From NCBI GenBank assembly GCA_030017355.1, contig JASEIR010000004.1, positions 1-15,526 of the forward strand: 15,526 nt of DNA, in the 5' to 3' direction. Each line of letters opens with the position of its first letter. Within the stretch, counting starts at the first letter, position 1. This stretch comes from Actinomycetota bacterium (lineage in GTDB: Bacteria; Actinomycetota; Aquicultoria; Aquicultorales; Aquicultoraceae). Positions 14,575-15,526 of the stretch are shown piece by piece. Under the pieces are notes generated by a model. The model was not told the origin of the DNA and ran no database searches. It saw only the letters and a program-made list of their open reading frames with translations. The position numbers and the translations under genes are program-made.

Positions 14575-14802
14575 GTGATAATAACCATATTAACTAGAGG
14601 AGATGAAATTGTCATTGAGCGCGCCGGCAAGCCAATGGCCATTATTATCTCATTTGCAGAGTTTGAAGAGTTTAAGAAGCAGCGTGAGAAGGATTCTGAA
14701 ATCTTAGGCAAGGTTCGGGCAAAGAATCAAGGCATCAAGCCAGAAGAAGTAGAAACTGCTGTTGAATCAGCGATTTCTAAGATTAGAAAAGGTCAAGCAT
14801 GA
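14575..14802 (+). CDS. Phd/YefM-like antitoxin, probably N-terminally truncated
   Basis: 75 residues from GTG. The core RGDEIVIERAGKPMA followed by SFAEFEEFKKQRE is the second half of the Phd/YefM fold, including the GKPMA turn, and is followed by a charged C-terminal helical region expected to bind the toxin. The usual N-terminal 10-15 residues (a VSxxExRxNL-type DNA-binding strand and helix) are absent. The frame stays open to 14509 but offers no ATG, GTG or TTG. No ribosome-binding site precedes the GTG. The stop overlaps the toxin ATG in ATGA (14799-14802), the normal coupling for such pairs. Since the partner is frameshifted, this is likely an orphan antitoxin or remnant. Confidence 0.65.
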   Translation: MIITILTRGDEIVIERAGKPMAIIISFAEFEEFKKQREKDSEILGKVRAKNQGIKPEEVETAVESAISKIRKGQA

Positions 14803-15034
14803 TTAAGACATGCTTGGATACCAATGTTTTTGTAAGCGGGCTAATATCGCCAACTGATGCCCCCGCGAGGTGCTTGACGCTTGGCGAAACCGTGAATTTT
14901 TACTGCTTACTTCAGATGAAATCATCATTGAAGTAAGTAAGGTTCTATACTACCCCAAGATTAAATCTTCCTTTTCCCTAACAGATGAAGAGATTGAGAA
15001 GTATTTATAGCTTATTGATGATGTGTGCGGTAAT
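14799..15034 (+). pseudogene. PIN-family toxin (COG1569 type), frameshifted and truncated
   Basis: The frame from ATG 14799 reads MIKTCLDTNVFVSGLISP..APAR, the first strand and metal-binding Asp (LDTNV) of a PIN ribonuclease toxin. At about 14868-14871 the homology moves to another frame (restored by one extra G) and continues VLDAWRNREFLLLTSDEII, VSKVLYYPKI, LTDEEIEKYL, ending at TAG 15008-15010. The family continues for another 60 or so residues with the later acidic residues of the active site, which are missing here. Instead, the same frame runs into the four-helix-bundle remnant. The gene is therefore broken three ways: frameshift, stop and loss of the C-terminal half. Confidence 0.8.
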
Positions 15035-15309
15035 TTACCAAAAGGTAAATATTTTATGGCCGACCAGCTCAGACGTGCCTCCTTGTCGATTTCTCTTAAT
15101 ATTGCAGAGGGTAATGGCAGGTGGCATAAAGCTGAGAAGCGACAGTTCTTCACAATTGCAAGGGGTTCAGCCTGTGAGTGCGTTCCAATACTAGAATTGC
15201 TGCGAAGAGACGGGTCCATTGATAGCAAAACCCACGATCAACTAAACGTTGAAATAGATAGACATGCCAAATGATTACTGGTTTAATCAATAAAGCCGAA
15301 AATCGATAA
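15035..15309 (+). pseudogene. Four-helix-bundle protein (23S rRNA IVP family) remnant
   Basis: The frame encodes LPKGKYFMADQLRRASLSI, then LNIAEGNGRWHKAEKRQFF and ARGSACECVPILELLRR, the diagnostic core of the PF05635/TIGR02436 four-helix-bundle family. Members are usually about 115-125 residues; the first helix (about 30 residues) is missing, replaced by the PIN toxin remnant in the same frame. The frame stops at TGA 15272-15274. Restoring one A near 15268-15271 gives ..DRHAKMITGLINKAENR with stop at 15307-15309, a typical family C-terminus. The nearest usable start for the intact part is GTG 15023, upstream of the homology. Family members are named for 23S rRNA intervening sequences, but many lie elsewhere and their role is unknown. 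Confidence 0.8.
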
Positions 15310-15471
15310 TCAAGAATAGACCGAATCGAAAATACTTAGAGATTGCTAGAGCCTGTTGCGAGGCACTGAAAGTGCCGCGGCAATCTCCTCGCAATGACGA
15401 ATAGTACCCTCACTTTCAAACTGAACCCTCAATAATTCAATCGATTTTCGATTTTCCATTTTCGATTCTCG
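15297..15471 (+). repeat. Dispersed repeat, copy B, at the 3' end of the IVP gene
   Basis: A 175-bp counterpart of copy A (65-184). The first 40 bases (15297-15336) and last 65 bases (15407-15471) align without gaps. Between them this copy has 70 bases where copy A has 15. The left end overlaps the last codons and stop (GAA AAT CGA TAA) of the corrected IVP reading frame. The right end, with three GATTTTC/GATTCTC-like units, runs into the terminator palindrome. Confidence 0.8.
15337..15406. repeat. REP-like palindromic insert nested in copy B
   Basis: It contains nested inverted repeats: GAGATTGC/GCAATCTC (15339-15346, 15380-15387), GGCACT/AGTGCC with a GAA loop (15362-15367, 15371-15376), and an alternative pair TGCGAGG/CCTCGCA (15357-15363, 15387-15393). 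The minus strand reads GTCATTGCGAGG, a widespread REP-like opening. It is absent from copy A, so it arrived after the repeat spread, or copy A lost it. Confidence 0.65.
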
Positions 15472-15526
15472 GACAAAAATATAGCTGGCTAAGGCCAGCT
15501 ATATTTTTGTCCGAGAATCGAAAATG
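15457..15526. terminator. Perfect 33-bp inverted repeat enclosing a bidirectional terminator
   Basis: Arms 15457-15489 and 15494-15526 are exactly complementary with a four-base loop TAAG. The inner part, ATAGCTGGC/GCCAGCTAT flanked by A- and T-runs, is a standard bidirectional intrinsic terminator. The outer part is the end of the dispersed repeat on the left (CATTTTCGATTCTCGG) and its inverted copy on the right, which continues past the window. Confidence 0.85.

Noticed and set aside
15035..15309. IVP remnant considered as part of a diversity-generating retroelement (Avd)
   Set aside because: Avd is in the same fold family, but there is no reverse transcriptase, template repeat or variable repeat in the window.

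Overview
The window is bacterial chromosome of moderate GC, densely coded, with dispersed tRNA genes and ordinary Shine-Dalgarno sites. GTG and TTG starts occur beside ATG. A canonical MoeA next to a MoeA fused to a periplasmic-binding-like domain, TauE/SafE exporters, HD-GYP and NarL-type signalling, and a four-helix-bundle (23S rRNA intervening-sequence protein, IVP) relic together suggest an anaerobic or subsurface bacterium that uses molybdenum or tungsten enzymes. I cannot assign a phylum from the sequence alone.

Layout, left to right. (1) 1-360: the 5' half of tRNA-Lys(CTT) and a complete tRNA-His(GTG), both minus strand, separated by a 120-bp dispersed repeat (copy A) that lies against a bidirectional terminator hairpin. 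(2) 356-3546, minus: a two-gene molybdenum-cofactor operon, moeA then moeA-PBP fusion. (3) 3738-4715, minus: a TauE/SafE permease. (4) 4875-6523, plus: sppA and a YIP1-family membrane protein, two bases apart. (5) 6520-7299, minus: an HD-GYP protein convergent with YIP1, followed by two small single-span membrane proteins, 43 aa (plus) and 94 aa (minus). (6) 8391-8625, minus: tRNA-Arg(TCT) and tRNA-Gly(TCC). (7) 8946-11959, minus: a four-gene run of small soluble protein, TauE/SafE exporter, TIGR02186/Alph_Pro_TM membrane protein and tandem-domain universal stress protein. (8) 12266-14393, minus: a NarL/FixJ response regulator and its PAS-containing histidine kinase, directly upstream of run (7). 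(9) 14575-15526: a decayed accessory patch holding a Phd/YefM-like antitoxin, a frameshifted PIN toxin, a truncated IVP gene joined to it, a second copy (B) of the dispersed repeat carrying a nested REP-like palindrome, and a perfect 33-bp inverted repeat around a terminator that runs to the window edge.

How the genes may work together: the two MoeA proteins catalyse metal insertion into molybdopterin. The PBP domain may add ligand sensing or metal selection. Runs (7) and (8) look like an anion-export and stress module beside a two-component system that could control it; adjacency is the only evidence for that control.

The most unusual signal is in (1) and (9). A repeat family starts exactly at the stop codon of a four-helix-bundle IVP gene, and both copies stop beside a stem-loop. 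This resembles the way intervening sequences sit in 23S rRNA hairpins. A second theme is a set of 14-20 bp tandem duplications, mostly at gene edges.
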